In this document: piece by piece, positions 9,307-19,934 of the stretch
Position numbering within the stretch: the first letter of the stretch is position 1
Layout: every line of letters begins with the position of its first letter
DNA from: Pseudomonas sp. 6D_7.1_Bac1
GTDB lineage: Bacteria > Pseudomonadota > Gammaproteobacteria > Pseudomonadales > Pseudomonadaceae
Assembly (NCBI RefSeq): GCF_025465945.1
Contig: NZ_JANLNW010000016.1
Coordinates: 1 to 64,000, forward strand
Length of the DNA stretch: 64,000 bases
Reading direction: 5' to 3'
Made by a program: the position numbers and the translations under genes
The notes under the pieces: model-generated
Databases searched by the model: none
What the model saw: the letters and a program-made list of their open reading frames with translations, nothing else
What the model was told of the DNA's origin: nothing

Positions 9307-10245
9307 ATGTCTGCTTCCCTCGCATTCGTCTTTCCAGGACAGGGTTCGCAGTCCCTCGGCATGCTGGCCGAGTTGGGCGCGCAATATCCGTTGATCCTCG
9401 AAACTTTCAAAGAAGCTTCCGATGCTCTGGGTTACGACCTGTGGGCACTGACCCAGCAAGGGCCGGAAGAGCAACTCAATCAAACCGACAAAACCCAACC
9501 GGCGATTCTCACCGCTTCGATTGCCTTGTGGCGTCTGTGGCTGGCTGAGGGCGGCGCACGTCCGGCTTACGTTGCCGGTCATAGCCTGGGTGAATACAGC
9601 GCGCTGGTCGCGGCTGGCAGCCTTAGCCTGGGCGACGCGGTGAAGCTGGTAGAGCGTCGTGGTCAGCTGATGCAAGAAGCCGTGCCGGCCGGGCAGGGTG
9701 GCATGGCCGCAATCCTCGGTCTGGAAGATGCTGATGTGCTGGCTGCCTGTGCCGAAGCGGCGCAAGGGGACGTGGTCAGCGCGGTCAATTTCAATTCGCC
9801 GGGCCAGGTAGTGATCGCCGGTGCCAAGGCGGCTGTCGAGCGCGCCATCGAAGGCTGCAAGGCACGTGGTGCCAAGCGCGCCATGCCGCTGCCGGTCAGC
9901 GTGCCGTCGCACTGCGAACTGATGCGCCCGGCTGCCGAGCGTTTCGCCGAGTCGATCGCTGCGATCAACTGGCAGGCTCCGCAAATCCCGCTGGTGCAGA
10001 ACGTCAGCGCTGATGTGGCGCCAGATCTGGAAACCCTCAAGCGCGATCTGCTTGAGCAGCTCTACAAGCCGGTTCGTTGGGTTGAATCGGTCCAGGCGCT
10101 GGCCGCCAAAGGCGCTACTCAACTGGTTGAATGCGGTCCGGGCAAAGTCCTGGCCGGCCTGAACAAGCGCTGCGCCGAAGGCGTGTCGACCTCTAACCTG
10201 AACACCCCGGATGCTTTCGCTGCCGCTCGTGCAGCGTTGGCCTGA
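9307..10245 (+). CDS. fabD: Malonyl-CoA:ACP transacylase FabD
   Basis: Transfers malonyl from CoA to ACP to feed fatty acid elongation. The 312-aa protein shows the family landmarks: FPGQGSQ near residue 9, the nucleophile Ser93 in GHSLGEYSAL, and the catalytic histidine at about 202 in VPSHCELM. The ATG at 9307 is chosen since AGGGG lies about 10 nt before it and the protein then starts MSASLAFVFPGQ. A longer reading frame begins at 9247 but adds unconserved residues. First of the fabD-fabG-acpP-fabF series. Confidence 0.97.
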   Translation: MSASLAFVFPGQGSQSLGMLAELGAQYPLILETFKEASDALGYDLWALTQQGPEEQLNQTDKTQPAILTASIALWRLWLAEGGARPAYVAGHSLGEYSALVAAGSLSLGDAVKLVERRGQLMQEAVPAGQGGMAAILGLEDADVLAACAEAAQGDVVSAVNFNSPGQVVIAGAKAAVERAIEGCKARGAKRAMPLPVSVPSHCELMRPAAERFAESIAAINWQAPQIPLVQNVSADVAPDLETLKRDLLEQLYKPVRWVESVQALAAKGATQLVECGPGKVLAGLNKRCAEGVSTSNLNTPDAFAAARAALA

Positions 10246-10261
10246 ATTAGGAGAAGCCTGC

Positions 10262-11005
10262 ATGAGTCTGCAAGGTAAAGTTGCACTGGTTACCGGCGCC
10301 AGCCGTGGTATTGGCCAGGCTATCGCGCTGGAACTGGGTCGTCAGGGCGCTATCGTGGTGGGTACCGCGACTTCCGCTTCGGGCGCCGAGCGCATCGCGG
10401 CAACCCTGAAAGAAAACGGCATTCAAGGTACCGGTCTTGAGCTCAATGTCACCAGCGACGAGTCTGTAGCGGCTGTGCTGGCAAGCATTCAGGAGCAGTT
10501 CGGTGCGCCGGCGATTCTGGTGAATAACGCCGGTATCACCCGCGATAACCTGATGATGCGCATGAAAGATGACGAGTGGCATGACGTCATCGATACCAAC
10601 CTGAACAGTCTGTTTCGCCTGTCCAAGGGTGTTTTGCGTGGCATGACCAAGGCGCGTTGGGGTCGAATTATCAGTATTGGTTCAGTTGTGGGTGCCATGG
10701 GCAACGCAGGCCAAGTAAACTACGCAGCCGCCAAGGCAGGTCTGGAAGGTTTCAGCCGCGCTCTGGCGCGTGAAGTGGGTTCGCGCTCGATTACGGTCAA
10801 TTCGGTGGCCCCTGGGTTCATCGACACCGATATGACCCGCGAACTGCCAGAAGCGCAGCGTGAAGCCTTGCAGACACAAATTCCGCTGGGCCGTCTGGGG
10901 CAAGCTCAAGAGATCGCGTCTGTGGTCGCTTTTCTTGCGTCGGACGGTGCGGCTTACGTTACTGGGGCTACAATCCCGGTGAACGGCGGGATGTACATGA
11001 GTTAA
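10262..11005 (+). CDS. fabG: 3-oxoacyl-ACP reductase FabG
   Basis: The NADPH-dependent ketoreductase of type II fatty acid synthesis. The 247-aa protein is a classical SDR: TGASRGIG nucleotide-binding motif at about 11-18, NNAG at 88-91, and the catalytic set Ser141, Tyr154 and Lys158 (YAAAK). The start at 10262 has AGGAGAAG upstream and lies 16 bp after fabD. Full length, with every key residue present. Confidence 0.97.
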   Translation: MSLQGKVALVTGASRGIGQAIALELGRQGAIVVGTATSASGAERIAATLKENGIQGTGLELNVTSDESVAAVLASIQEQFGAPAILVNNAGITRDNLMMRMKDDEWHDVIDTNLNSLFRLSKGVLRGMTKARWGRIISIGSVVGAMGNAGQVNYAAAKAGLEGFSRALAREVGSRSITVNSVAPGFIDTDMTRELPEAQREALQTQIPLGRLGQAQEIASVVAFLASDGAAYVTGATIPVNGGMYMS

Positions 11006-11111
11006 ATGTGACGGGTTGCTTCAAAAAAATGTCATACGAGCTGTCTAAAATCCGTTATAAAGCTGCAATCTATTTATAGGCAGATGGTCGTCAGGGTTTG
11101 AGGAGTGAAGC

Positions 11112-11131
11112 TTTCAGTTGAAAAACTGAAA
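11112..11131 (+). promoter_or_regulatory. Hairpin in the acpP leader
   Basis: TTTCAGTT-GAAA-AACTGAAA is a perfect 8-bp stem with a GAAA tetraloop, 67 nt before the acpP start, in a 192-bp gap. The same gap has TATAAA (11056-11061), a likely -10 for a dedicated acpP promoter, though no good -35 is spaced with it. The hairpin has no T-run, so it is more likely an mRNA stability or regulatory element than a terminator. Confidence 0.5.
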
Positions 11132-11197
11132 AGCCTTTCTATACACTTACCCACTGGCCAGCTGCCTGAATTTGTCCATTAGGAGTGAAAACAAGGT

Positions 11198-11434
11198 ATG
11201 AGCACCATCGAAGAGCGCGTCAAGAAAATCGTTGCTGAGCAACTGGGCGTTAAAGAAGAAGAAGTTGTGAACACTGCTTCCTTCGTTGAAGACCTGGGTG
11301 CCGACTCCCTTGACACCGTTGAGCTGGTGATGGCTCTGGAAGAGGAATTCGAGACCGAAATTCCTGACGAAGAAGCTGAGAAGATCACTACTGTACAAGC
11401 TGCCATCGACTACGTTACTAGCCATCAGGCGTAA
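11198..11434 (+). CDS. acpP: Acyl carrier protein
   Basis: A 78-aa acidic carrier that holds growing acyl chains on a phosphopantetheine arm attached to Ser37 in the [10 protein letters not shown] motif. It starts [17 protein letters not shown], close to the E. coli protein. TAGGAG is upstream. The strong codon bias and its own 192-bp leader region fit the very high expression typical of acpP. A terminator follows, so fabF may be transcribed partly by readthrough. Confidence 0.98.
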   Translation: MSTIEERVKKIVAEQLGVKEEEVVNTASFVEDLGADSLDTVELVMALEEEFETEIPDEEAEKITTVQAAIDYVTSHQA

Positions 11435-11462
11435 TAGTTTGTAGCCGTTGTTAGCTGTCATG

Positions 11463-11501
11463 GAAAAACCGCACTGCCGTCACGGCGTGCGGTTTTTTCT
11501 T
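11463..11501 (+). terminator. Rho-independent terminator after acpP
   Basis: AAAAACCGCAC pairs with GTGCGGTTTTTT around an inner GCCG/CGGC stem. It lies between acpP and fabF and could let abundant acpP message exceed that of downstream genes. Confidence 0.9.
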
Positions 11502-11543
11502 TAGGCCTGATGCAAAGTCGTCATTTGAAAAAAGGAGAGTGCT

Positions 11544-12788
11544 GTGTCGCGTAGACGCGTCGTAGTCACCGGTATGGGTATGTTGTCGCCACTGGGCACG
11601 GATGTGCCGAGTAGCTGGCAGGGCATTCTGGCTGGCCGCAGTGGCATTGGTCTGATCGAACACACCGACCTTTCTGCCTATTCCACCCATTTTGGCGGCT
11701 CGGTAAAGGGCTTCAATGTCGAGGAATACCTGTCGGTCAAGGAAGCTCGCAAACTCGACCTGTTCATTCAATACGGTCTGGCGGCAGGGTTTCAGGCGGT
11801 GCGCAACTCTGGCCTGGAAGTCACCGACGCCAACCGTGAGCGCATCGGCGTGGCCATGGGCTCGGGTATTGGCGGTCTGACCAATATCGAAGAAACCAGC
11901 CGTACGCTGCATGATTCGGGACCACGGCGGATTTCTCCGTTTTTCGTGCCAGGCTCGATCATCAATATGATTTCCGGTTTCCTGTCCATCCATCTGGGTG
12001 CGCAGGGGCCTAACTATGCCATTTCGACAGCCTGTACCACTGGTACGCACTGTATCGGTATGGCGGCGCGCAACATTGCCTACGGCGAAGCCGACGTGAT
12101 GATTGCCGGTGGTGCCGAAATGGCTGCTTGCGGTCTGGGTATGGGCGGCTTTGGTGCTGCTCGTGCGCTGTCGACCCGCAATGACGAACCGACCCGCGCC
12201 AGCCGTCCGTGGGACAAGGGCCGTGATGGCTTCGTGTTGTCCGACGGTGCCGGTGCACTGGTGCTCGAAGAGCTGGAGCACGCCAAGGCGCGTGGTGCGA
12301 CCATTTACGCCGAGCTGATTGGCTTTGGCATGAGTGGCGATGCGTACCACATGACCTCGCCACCGGCCGATGGCGCCGGCGCCGCACGTTGCATCGTCAA
12401 CGCGCTGCGTGATGCCAAGCTGAATGTCGATCAGGTCCAGTACATCAATGCCCACGGCACGTCGACTTCGGCCGGAGACCTTGCCGAAGCCTGCGCGATC
12501 AAGTCGGTGTTTGGCGATCACGCCTACAAGCTGGCGGTCAGCTCGACCAAGTCCATGACCGGTCACCTGTTGGGGGCGGCGGGCGCGGTTGAAGCGATCT
12601 TCAGTGTACTGGCGATCAATGGCCAGGTGGCACCGCCGACCATCAACCTTGATGAGCCGGACGAAGGTTGCGACCTTGATTTCGTGCCGCACACTGCGCG
12701 TGACATGAACATCGATGTGGTGTTGTCCAACTCGTTTGGTTTTGGTGGTACCAACGGCTCGCTGGTGTTCCGCCGGTTCGTTGATTGA
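11544..12788 (+). CDS. fabF: 3-oxoacyl-ACP synthase II FabF
   Basis: The condensing enzyme that elongates acyl-ACP with malonyl-ACP. At 414 aa it is full length. The Cys-His-His triad is visible: Cys164 in [10 protein letters not shown], His304 in NAHGTST and His341 in [11 protein letters not shown] start at 11544, with AAGGAGAG seven nt before. Its stop overlaps the pabC start (TGATG), which implies coupled translation with the folate gene. Confidence 0.97.
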   Translation: MSRRRVVVTGMGMLSPLGTDVPSSWQGILAGRSGIGLIEHTDLSAYSTHFGGSVKGFNVEEYLSVKEARKLDLFIQYGLAAGFQAVRNSGLEVTDANRERIGVAMGSGIGGLTNIEETSRTLHDSGPRRISPFFVPGSIINMISGFLSIHLGAQGPNYAISTACTTGTHCIGMAARNIAYGEADVMIAGGAEMAACGLGMGGFGAARALSTRNDEPTRASRPWDKGRDGFVLSDGAGALVLEELEHAKARGATIYAELIGFGMSGDAYHMTSPPADGAGAARCIVNALRDAKLNVDQVQYINAHGTSTSAGDLAEACAIKSVFGDHAYKLAVSSTKSMTGHLLGAAGAVEAIFSVLAINGQVAPPTINLDEPDEGCDLDFVPHTARDMNIDVVLSNSFGFGGTNGSLVFRRFVD

Positions 12789-13603
12789 TGGAAAGCTGGG
12801 TCGACGGTCAGCCGGCTGACGCACTGTCGCTAAAAGACCGCGGCCTGGCGTATGGCGATGGTCTATTCGAGACCATCGCTGTCAAGGGCGGGCAGCCATT
12901 GCTGCTGGATCGACATTTGAGTCGTCTGGCCGATGGCTGCTCGCGCTTGGCGATTAATGCGGATCACGCCTTGATTCGCCGTGAGCTACTGACCTACGCC
13001 GCCGTCCTCGGCGACGGTGTGCTCAAGCTGATGCTGACCCGTGGCGACAGCCAGCGTGGTTATGCGGCCGATCCTTCGGTGTCGCCGCGACGAATTCTGC
13101 AAGGCAATCTTCCGGCTGCTTATCCTGCGGTCCACGCGCAGCAAGGTATTCGGTTGTTTCCCTGCACCACACGACTTTCCGAGCAGCCGCTGCTCGCCGG
13201 CCTCAAGCACCTGAATCGTCTCGAACAGGTTATCGCTCGTTCCGAATGGCAAGACGCCGAGCACGCCGAAGGTTTGATGCTGGATCTTCAGGGGCGGGTG
13301 ATCGAAGGTGTATTCAGTAATCTGTTCCTGGTGCGCGATGGCGCGTTGCTGACGGCTGATCTGAGTCGTTGCGGCGTGGCGGGAGTGATGCGCGCCGAAC
13401 TCTTGTCCCAGGCCAGTATGCTGGGGATCCCCACACTCGTTTCGGATATCGCCCTTGATCAGTTGCAACAGGCTGATGAAGTTTTCGTCTGCAACAGCGT
13501 GTACGGCATCTGGCCGGTACGCGCTTATGCTGCACTGAGCTGGTCGGTTGGGCCGCTCACCCGTAAACTGCAAGGCATTGCCCGCGCGCTACTGGATGCT
13601 TGA
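12788..13603 (+). CDS. pabC: Aminodeoxychorismate lyase PabC
   Basis: A PLP enzyme of fold type IV that releases pyruvate from 4-amino-4-deoxychorismate to give p-aminobenzoate for folate. The 271-aa protein has KDRGLAYGDGLFET near the N terminus, the Lys of the PLP Schiff base in LAGLKHLNRLEQV, and GVFSNLFLV near the C-terminal third. The ATG at 12788 overlaps the fabF stop by one base. Located between fabF and mltG as in E. coli. Confidence 0.95.
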   Translation: MESWVDGQPADALSLKDRGLAYGDGLFETIAVKGGQPLLLDRHLSRLADGCSRLAINADHALIRRELLTYAAVLGDGVLKLMLTRGDSQRGYAADPSVSPRRILQGNLPAAYPAVHAQQGIRLFPCTTRLSEQPLLAGLKHLNRLEQVIARSEWQDAEHAEGLMLDLQGRVIEGVFSNLFLVRDGALLTADLSRCGVAGVMRAELLSQASMLGIPTLVSDIALDQLQQADEVFVCNSVYGIWPVRAYAALSWSVGPLTRKLQGIARALLDA

Positions 13604-13606
13604 TTT

Positions 13607-14785
13607 GTGAGACGTAAATTCTTGCTGCTGCTGGAAACCGGACTGGTTCTGGCGGGGCTGCTGCTGGGCACTTCAGCCTGGAAGATCAACTCGGCGCTGG
13701 AGCAGCCACTCAACATTACTCAGGAAGAGTTACTGGATGTACCGAACGGCGCGACGCCGTCCGGGACTTTCAATCGCCTTGAAGCCGATGGCGTTCTCCA
13801 GGACGCCTTCTGGCTGCGCCTGTACTGGCGCTTCAATCTTGCCACGCAGCCGTTGCACAGCGGCGAATACCGCATGCTGCCCGGCATGAGCGCGCAGGGT
13901 TTGATCGGTCTTTGGCAGCGCGGCGAAGTGGTTCAGTACAGTCTGACTCTGGTCGAGGGCTGGAACTTCCGCCAGGTCCGTGCGGCGCTGGCGAAAAATG
14001 ACAAGCTCGAGCAAACCCTGGCGGGACTGAGCGACAGCGATGTGATGAACAAGCTCGGTCACGCTGGCGTGTTTCCGGAAGGCCGGTTTTTTCCGGACAC
14101 CTACCGTTTTGTCCGTGGCATGACCGACGCCGAGCTGCTGGAAAAAGCCTACGAGCGCCTCGACGATGTCCTTGCGAAAGAGTGGAGCAAACGTTCCCCT
14201 GACGCACCCTACACCGAGCCCTATCAGGCGCTGATCATGGCCTCGCTGGTGGAGAAGGAAACCGGTGTGCCGCAGGAGCGCGGGCAGATTGCCGGGGTGT
14301 TCGTACGGCGGATGCAGATCGGCATGTTGCTGCAAACCGATCCGACCGTGATCTATGGCCTGGGCGAGCGCTACAACGGCAAGTTGACCCGTGCCCACCT
14401 GAAGGAGCCGACGCCCTACAATACTTATCTGATCGCCGGGCTGCCGCCGACGCCGATTGCCATGGTCGGTCGTGAAGCGATTCATGCGGCGCTGAATCCG
14501 GTGTCCGGCAGCAGTTTGTATTTCGTGGCGCGCGGTGACGGCAGTCATGTGTTCTCCGACGATCTGGATGCCCACAACAGTGCTGTGCGCGAGTTCCAGA
14601 TCAAGCGACGTGCCGATTACCGCTCCAGCCCGGCGCCGACTAATGGGGCCACGACGCCTGACGCGCAGGCACCGATTGCTCCAGCGTCGCCCGACACGGC
14701 TCCAGAGGCGGCACCGCAATTGCCGTCATCGCAACCGGCTTCAGCTCCGGCACCCAGTGCCGATGAGCCGCAAAGCCCGCAATGA
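13607..14785 (+). CDS. mltG: Endolytic transglycosylase MltG
   Basis: Cleaves nascent peptidoglycan strands and so sets glycan length. One N-terminal membrane segment (about residues 5-25) anchors a periplasmic domain with a LysM-like part and the YceG catalytic core. The catalytic Glu is about residue 216 in SLVEKETG. The last 50 residues are a Pro/Ala/Ser-rich tail not needed for the fold and probably disordered. GTG start at 13607, three bases after the pabC stop. 392 aa, longer than E. coli MltG (about 340) because of the tail. Confidence 0.95.
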   Translation: MRRKFLLLLETGLVLAGLLLGTSAWKINSALEQPLNITQEELLDVPNGATPSGTFNRLEADGVLQDAFWLRLYWRFNLATQPLHSGEYRMLPGMSAQGLIGLWQRGEVVQYSLTLVEGWNFRQVRAALAKNDKLEQTLAGLSDSDVMNKLGHAGVFPEGRFFPDTYRFVRGMTDAELLEKAYERLDDVLAKEWSKRSPDAPYTEPYQALIMASLVEKETGVPQERGQIAGVFVRRMQIGMLLQTDPTVIYGLGERYNGKLTRAHLKEPTPYNTYLIAGLPPTPIAMVGREAIHAALNPVSGSSLYFVARGDGSHVFSDDLDAHNSAVREFQIKRRADYRSSPAPTNGATTPDAQAPIAPASPDTAPEAAPQLPSSQPASAPAPSADEPQSPQ

Positions 14786-14795
14786 CTCTGACTAA

Positions 14796-16416
<1,621 letters not shown>

Positions 16417-16545
16417 ACGTCTGTGCCTAGGGAACAACCATTGGCGGCATCCCGCGCCTTGCCTCGCACACGTTGGCATCGCAACGCGGTTCGTCACCAA
16501 ACGTCAACAGACCCTAGACTCTGATCATCAGCCATGGAGGTCAGC

Positions 16546-16902
16546 ATGAACGAACCCGTCAGCCCGGGACCGCGCAACGGCATCTTGTCCCTGACCATCA
16601 AGGACAAATCCGTGCTGTATGCGGCCTACATGCCGTTCATCAAGAACGGCGGCCTGTTCATTCCGACCAACAAAAGCTACAAGTTGGGCGACGAGGTCTT
16701 CATGTTGCTGCACTTGATGGATGAGCCGGAAAAGATTCCCGTGGCCGGTATAGTGACCTGGGTGACCCCCAGGGGCGCGCAGGGTAATCGCGCTGCCGGT
16801 GTCGGCGTACAGTTCAATGCAGGCGACAACACCGCCCGAAGCCGAATTGAAACCTATCTGGTCGGAGCCCTGAAGTCCGACCGTCCCACTCATACGATGT
16901 AG
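16546..16902 (+). CDS. pilZ: Type IV pilus assembly protein PilZ
   Basis: A 118-aa PilZ-domain protein, the founding member, needed for type IV pilus assembly through FimX and the ATPase PilB. The segment GPRNGILSLTIKDKSVLYAA is nearly identical to what I remember of P. aeruginosa PilZ. It lacks the RxxxR plus DxSxxG c-di-GMP motif of the wider domain family, as is known for true PilZ. The ATG at 16546 follows GGAGG; an ATG at 16534 is in frame but has that ribosome site inside its codons. The place after holB and before tatD is conserved. Confidence 0.93.
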   Translation: MNEPVSPGPRNGILSLTIKDKSVLYAAYMPFIKNGGLFIPTNKSYKLGDEVFMLLHLMDEPEKIPVAGIVTWVTPRGAQGNRAAGVGVQFNAGDNTARSRIETYLVGALKSDRPTHTM

Positions 16903-16914
16903 TTGCAGCCTTAT

Positions 16915-17703
16915 ATGCTCGTAGATTCCCATTGCCACCTTGACCGTCTCGACCTCGCCGCGCACGACGGCTCCCTGGATGCTGCGCTTGATGCCGCTCG
17001 TCAGCGCGGGGTAGGGCACTTCCTTTGTATCGGCGTCAGTGTCGACAACGCCAAGGACGTCAAAGCCCTTGCCGAGCGTTACGACGATGTCGATTGTTCG
17101 GTGGGCGTGCATCCGCTGGATGTTCAGCCGGGCGCCGCTCCGGCGCTGGAGTGGCTGTTGCAGGAACTCAATCACCCGCGGGTGGTGGCGATCGGCGAAA
17201 CCGGCCTGGATTACCACTACGAGCCGGAGGCGGCCGAGTTGCAGCAGGCGTCTTTCCGTTTGCACCTGCAAGCGGCCCGGCAGACCACCAAGCCGGTGAT
17301 CGTCCACACCCGGGGCGCCCGCGCCGATACGCTGACGTTATTGCGTGAGGCAGCGTTGCCGCAGGCCGGTGTGTTGCATTGCTTCACCGAAGACTGGGAC
17401 ATGGCCAAGGCTGCACTGGATCTTGGGTTCTACATTTCGTTATCGGGAATTGTCACTTTCCGCAATGCCGATGCCTTGCGTGATGTGGCCCGGCAAGTAC
17501 CAGCGGATCGCCTGCTGGTGGAAACCGATTCGCCGTACCTGGCGCCAATCCCTCATCGCGGCAAACCGAACCTTCCGCAGTACGTACGGGATGTGGCGGA
17601 GTTTCTGGCCATGTTGCGCGGCGAGTCCTACGAGCGCTTTGCCGAGCAGACCACGGAGAACTTCAAGCGGCTGTTTCCGTTGGCGCACGTCAAGCCGAAT
17701 TGA
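16915..17703 (+). CDS. TatD-family metal-dependent hydrolase
   Basis: A 262-aa TIM-barrel metallohydrolase; members act as 3'-5' DNA exonucleases or D-aminoacyl-tRNA deacylases. HCHLD near the N terminus gives the first metal ligands. GETGLDYHY, VIVHTRGA, GVLHCFTEDW and ETDSPYLAP carry the rest in the expected order. The start is ATG 16915; the in-frame TTG at 16903 has no support. Probably the last gene of the fabD-holB-pilZ series. Confidence 0.93.
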   Translation: MLVDSHCHLDRLDLAAHDGSLDAALDAARQRGVGHFLCIGVSVDNAKDVKALAERYDDVDCSVGVHPLDVQPGAAPALEWLLQELNHPRVVAIGETGLDYHYEPEAAELQQASFRLHLQAARQTTKPVIVHTRGARADTLTLLREAALPQAGVLHCFTEDWDMAKAALDLGFYISLSGIVTFRNADALRDVARQVPADRLLVETDSPYLAPIPHRGKPNLPQYVRDVAEFLAMLRGESYERFAEQTTENFKRLFPLAHVKPN

Positions 17704-17734
17704 CAGGGTCGAGTTCAAGGCTCAAATCGCAGGC

Positions 17735-17770
17735 AAAAAAAACCCGGGTTCTGGGGGGTGAATCCGGGTT
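17735..17770 (-). terminator. Terminator for the minus-strand PLP enzyme gene
   Basis: On the minus strand AACCCGG and CCGGGTT form a stem followed by eight Ts. It lies about 170 nt beyond the stop of the gene at 17943-19076. The gap between tatD and that gene holds nothing else I can identify. Confidence 0.7.
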
Positions 17771-17942
17771 AAGACCATTAGGAGTAAAACAAAGGCACGC
17801 GGTCCATTGGTACCTTCATCGGCGCGCCACTTGGGGGAGATGTCACGCCGACAGTTCAAGTATTGATCACTATTGCGTTCAGTCCAGTTTGCCCCGCCTG
17901 TTTCTTAAACAAATTTGGAATACAGGCGCTTCGCTTGAGTTC

Positions 17943-19076
17943 TCACTGCTTGGCAATTGACGCGACAATGGCCACAGTTTCGTCGATCACGCGTTTTTCG
18001 GTATAGAAGTGCGGTGAAAAACGTACGCCTGGACCGCGCGGGATGCAGACTACCTGCTGGGCTTTCAGGGCCTCGTAAACGGTCTGGTTATCGATGCCAT
18101 CGATACTGAACGAAAAAATCCCCCCGCGTCGGGCTGGATTGAGCGGGCTGTGCAGTTTGACGCCGGGAATCGCGCTCAGGCCATCCTGCAGCCATTTCAC
18201 TCGCTCGGCGATCAGTTCGGCGACGTGCTCCATGCCGACTTCTTCCAATAACGACAGGCTTGCCTCCAGCGCCATTGCCCCGAGCATGTTCGGGCTGCCG
18301 CATTCAAAACGTCGTGCACTCTTGGCCGGCTCCCATTCGGTGCGGTTGTAATCACCCATGTGCTCGAGCATGTGCCAGCCGAACTCGTGCAGTTTCAGCT
18401 GTTCACGCAGTTCGCTGCGCACGTAGAACACCCCCAGGCCCTCTGGCCCGAGCAGCCATTTGTGGCCGTCGGCCATGGCGAAATCGCATTGATAGCTCTG
18501 GACATCGAAGGGCAGGGCGCCGAGTTGCTGGATGGCGTCGATGCAGAACAGTACGTTCTGTTGTTTACAGCCGGCGCCGAGGCGTTGCAGGTCCAGGCGC
18601 AGACCGCTGGCGAATTGCACCGCGCTCACCGACATCAAGCGGGTGCGCGGTCCACAGGCAGCCAACAAGGCGCCTTCCGGGTCATCACCCTTTAGACTGG
18701 TCTGTACCACTTCCACACCCTGGGAGGCCAAGGCTTCCCAGACAATTCGGTTGGAAGGGAATTCTTCATCGCTGATGACGATCTGGTCGCCGCTTGCCCA
18801 TGGCAGTCCGAAGGCGACAAAAGACAATGCCTCAGAAGTATTTTTGACCAGCGCCACGTCATCCGTCGACGGTGCATTGAGCAGTCGCATCAGTCGTTCA
18901 CGCAGGCGTTGTTCAAGCGCCATCCAGTCCGAATAGTCCCGCGCGCCCAGTAAAACGTTCTCCTGGGCGAAGCGCGCCACTGCCGTGGCTGCGCGATTTG
19001 GCCAGGGTGCAACGGCCGCATGATTCAAATAACGCAGGCCCGGAGCCTGTACAAATTCATCAAGAAACGTAGACAT
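17943..19076 (-). CDS. Aminotransferase class V-fold PLP-dependent enzyme
   Basis: A 377-aa fold type I PLP enzyme related to cysteine desulfurases and isopenicillin-N epimerases. NHAAVAPWP at the N terminus binds the substrate, and the PLP lysine is Lys206 in ADGHKWLLGPEG. The C-terminal GVRFSPHFY holds the Arg that usually grips the carboxylate. It lacks the active-site cysteine loop expected of a desulfurase, so an epimerase, lyase or aminotransferase role is more likely. Its substrate is unknown. Divergent from the TetR gene at 19156. Confidence 0.85.
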   Translation of the reverse strand: MSTFLDEFVQAPGLRYLNHAAVAPWPNRAATAVARFAQENVLLGARDYSDWMALEQRLRERLMRLLNAPSTDDVALVKNTSEALSFVAFGLPWASGDQIVISDEEFPSNRIVWEALASQGVEVVQTSLKGDDPEGALLAACGPRTRLMSVSAVQFASGLRLDLQRLGAGCKQQNVLFCIDAIQQLGALPFDVQSYQCDFAMADGHKWLLGPEGLGVFYVRSELREQLKLHEFGWHMLEHMGDYNRTEWEPAKSARRFECGSPNMLGAMALEASLSLLEEVGMEHVAELIAERVKWLQDGLSAIPGVKLHSPLNPARRGGIFSFSIDGIDNQTVYEALKAQQVVCIPRGPGVRFSPHFYTEKRVIDETVAIVASIAKQ

Positions 19077-19155
19077 GGTCGGATGATCCGTGCAATTTGG
19101 CGCAAGTTAGGCATAATACGCGGCTTAGAATTTTGACCCCTACAGACCTTTTCTT

Positions 19156-19794
19156 ATGCATAAAGAACCTCGTAAGGTCCGTGAGTTTCGTCGCCGCGAG
19201 CAAGAAATTCTCGACACCGCGCTCAAGCTGTTCCTCGAACAAGGTGAAGACAGTGTCACCGTCGAGATGATCGCTGATGCCGTGGGTATCGGCAAAGGCA
19301 CCATCTACAAGCACTTCAAGTCCAAGGCGGAGATTTACCTGCGCCTGATGCTCGATTACGAGCGCGACTTGAACGAGCTGCTGCACTCTGCCGATGTCGA
19401 CAAGGATAAGGAAGCCCTGTCCCGGGCCTACTTCGAATTCCGCATGCGCGATCCACAACGTTATCGGTTGTTCGATCGTCTGGAAGAGAAGGTGGTCAAG
19501 GGCAATCAGGTGCCGGAGATGGTCGAGGAGTTGCACAGGATTCGCGCCTCCAACTTCGAACGCCTGACCTTATTGATCAAGGGCCGCATCAGCGAAGGCA
19601 AGCTTGAAGACGTGCCGCCGTACTTCCATTACTGCGCGTCCTGGGCGCTGGTGCACGGCGCTGTCGCGCTGTACCACTCGCCGTTCTGGAGCAATGTGCT
19701 GGAAGATCAGGAAGGTTTCTTCCAGTTCCTGATGGACATCGGCGTGCGCATGGGCAACAAGCGCAAGCGCGATACCGACACACCGAGCAGCTGA
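19156..19794 (+). CDS. TetR/AcrR family transcriptional regulator
   Basis: A 212-aa regulator with an N-terminal helix-turn-helix (about residues 17-60; IADAVGIGKGTIYKHFKSKAEIY is the recognition part) and a helical ligand domain. HFKSK after the HTH is typical of TetR proteins. No ribosome site precedes the ATG. It is divergent from the class V PLP enzyme over 79 bp, so control of that gene and of itself is the first guess. The ligand is unknown. Convergent or downstream moaA is 140 bp away. Confidence 0.92.
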   Translation: MHKEPRKVREFRRREQEILDTALKLFLEQGEDSVTVEMIADAVGIGKGTIYKHFKSKAEIYLRLMLDYERDLNELLHSADVDKDKEALSRAYFEFRMRDPQRYRLFDRLEEKVVKGNQVPEMVEELHRIRASNFERLTLLIKGRISEGKLEDVPPYFHYCASWALVHGAVALYHSPFWSNVLEDQEGFFQFLMDIGVRMGNKRKRDTDTPSS

Positions 19795-19872
19795 CTCATT
19801 CAGATGCCTTATTGCGCCATGTTTTCCCTGTATGGCGCAGTGCCCCAGGAATATACTCAGGCTTAGGTATTG

Positions 19873-19902
19873 CCAAAACTTGATTTGTGAGTCAAGTTTT
19901 GG
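19873..19902. repeat. Perfect 11-bp inverted repeat before moaA
   Basis: CCAAAACTTGA and TCAAGTTTTGG are exact reverse complements around an 8-nt loop, ending 32 bp before the moaA ATG. There is no T-run. It may be a leader hairpin or an operator. A second, weaker dyad (GCGCCAT/ATGGCGC, about 19814-19839) between it and the TetR stop may end the TetR transcript. Confidence 0.75.
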
Positions 19903-19934
19903 TGCTTCCGAAATTACTTCCGCCGGAGTGATCC

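Noticed and set aside
11451..12824. 457-codon minus frame opposite fabF
   Set aside because: Antisense shadow; fabF has all catalytic residues.
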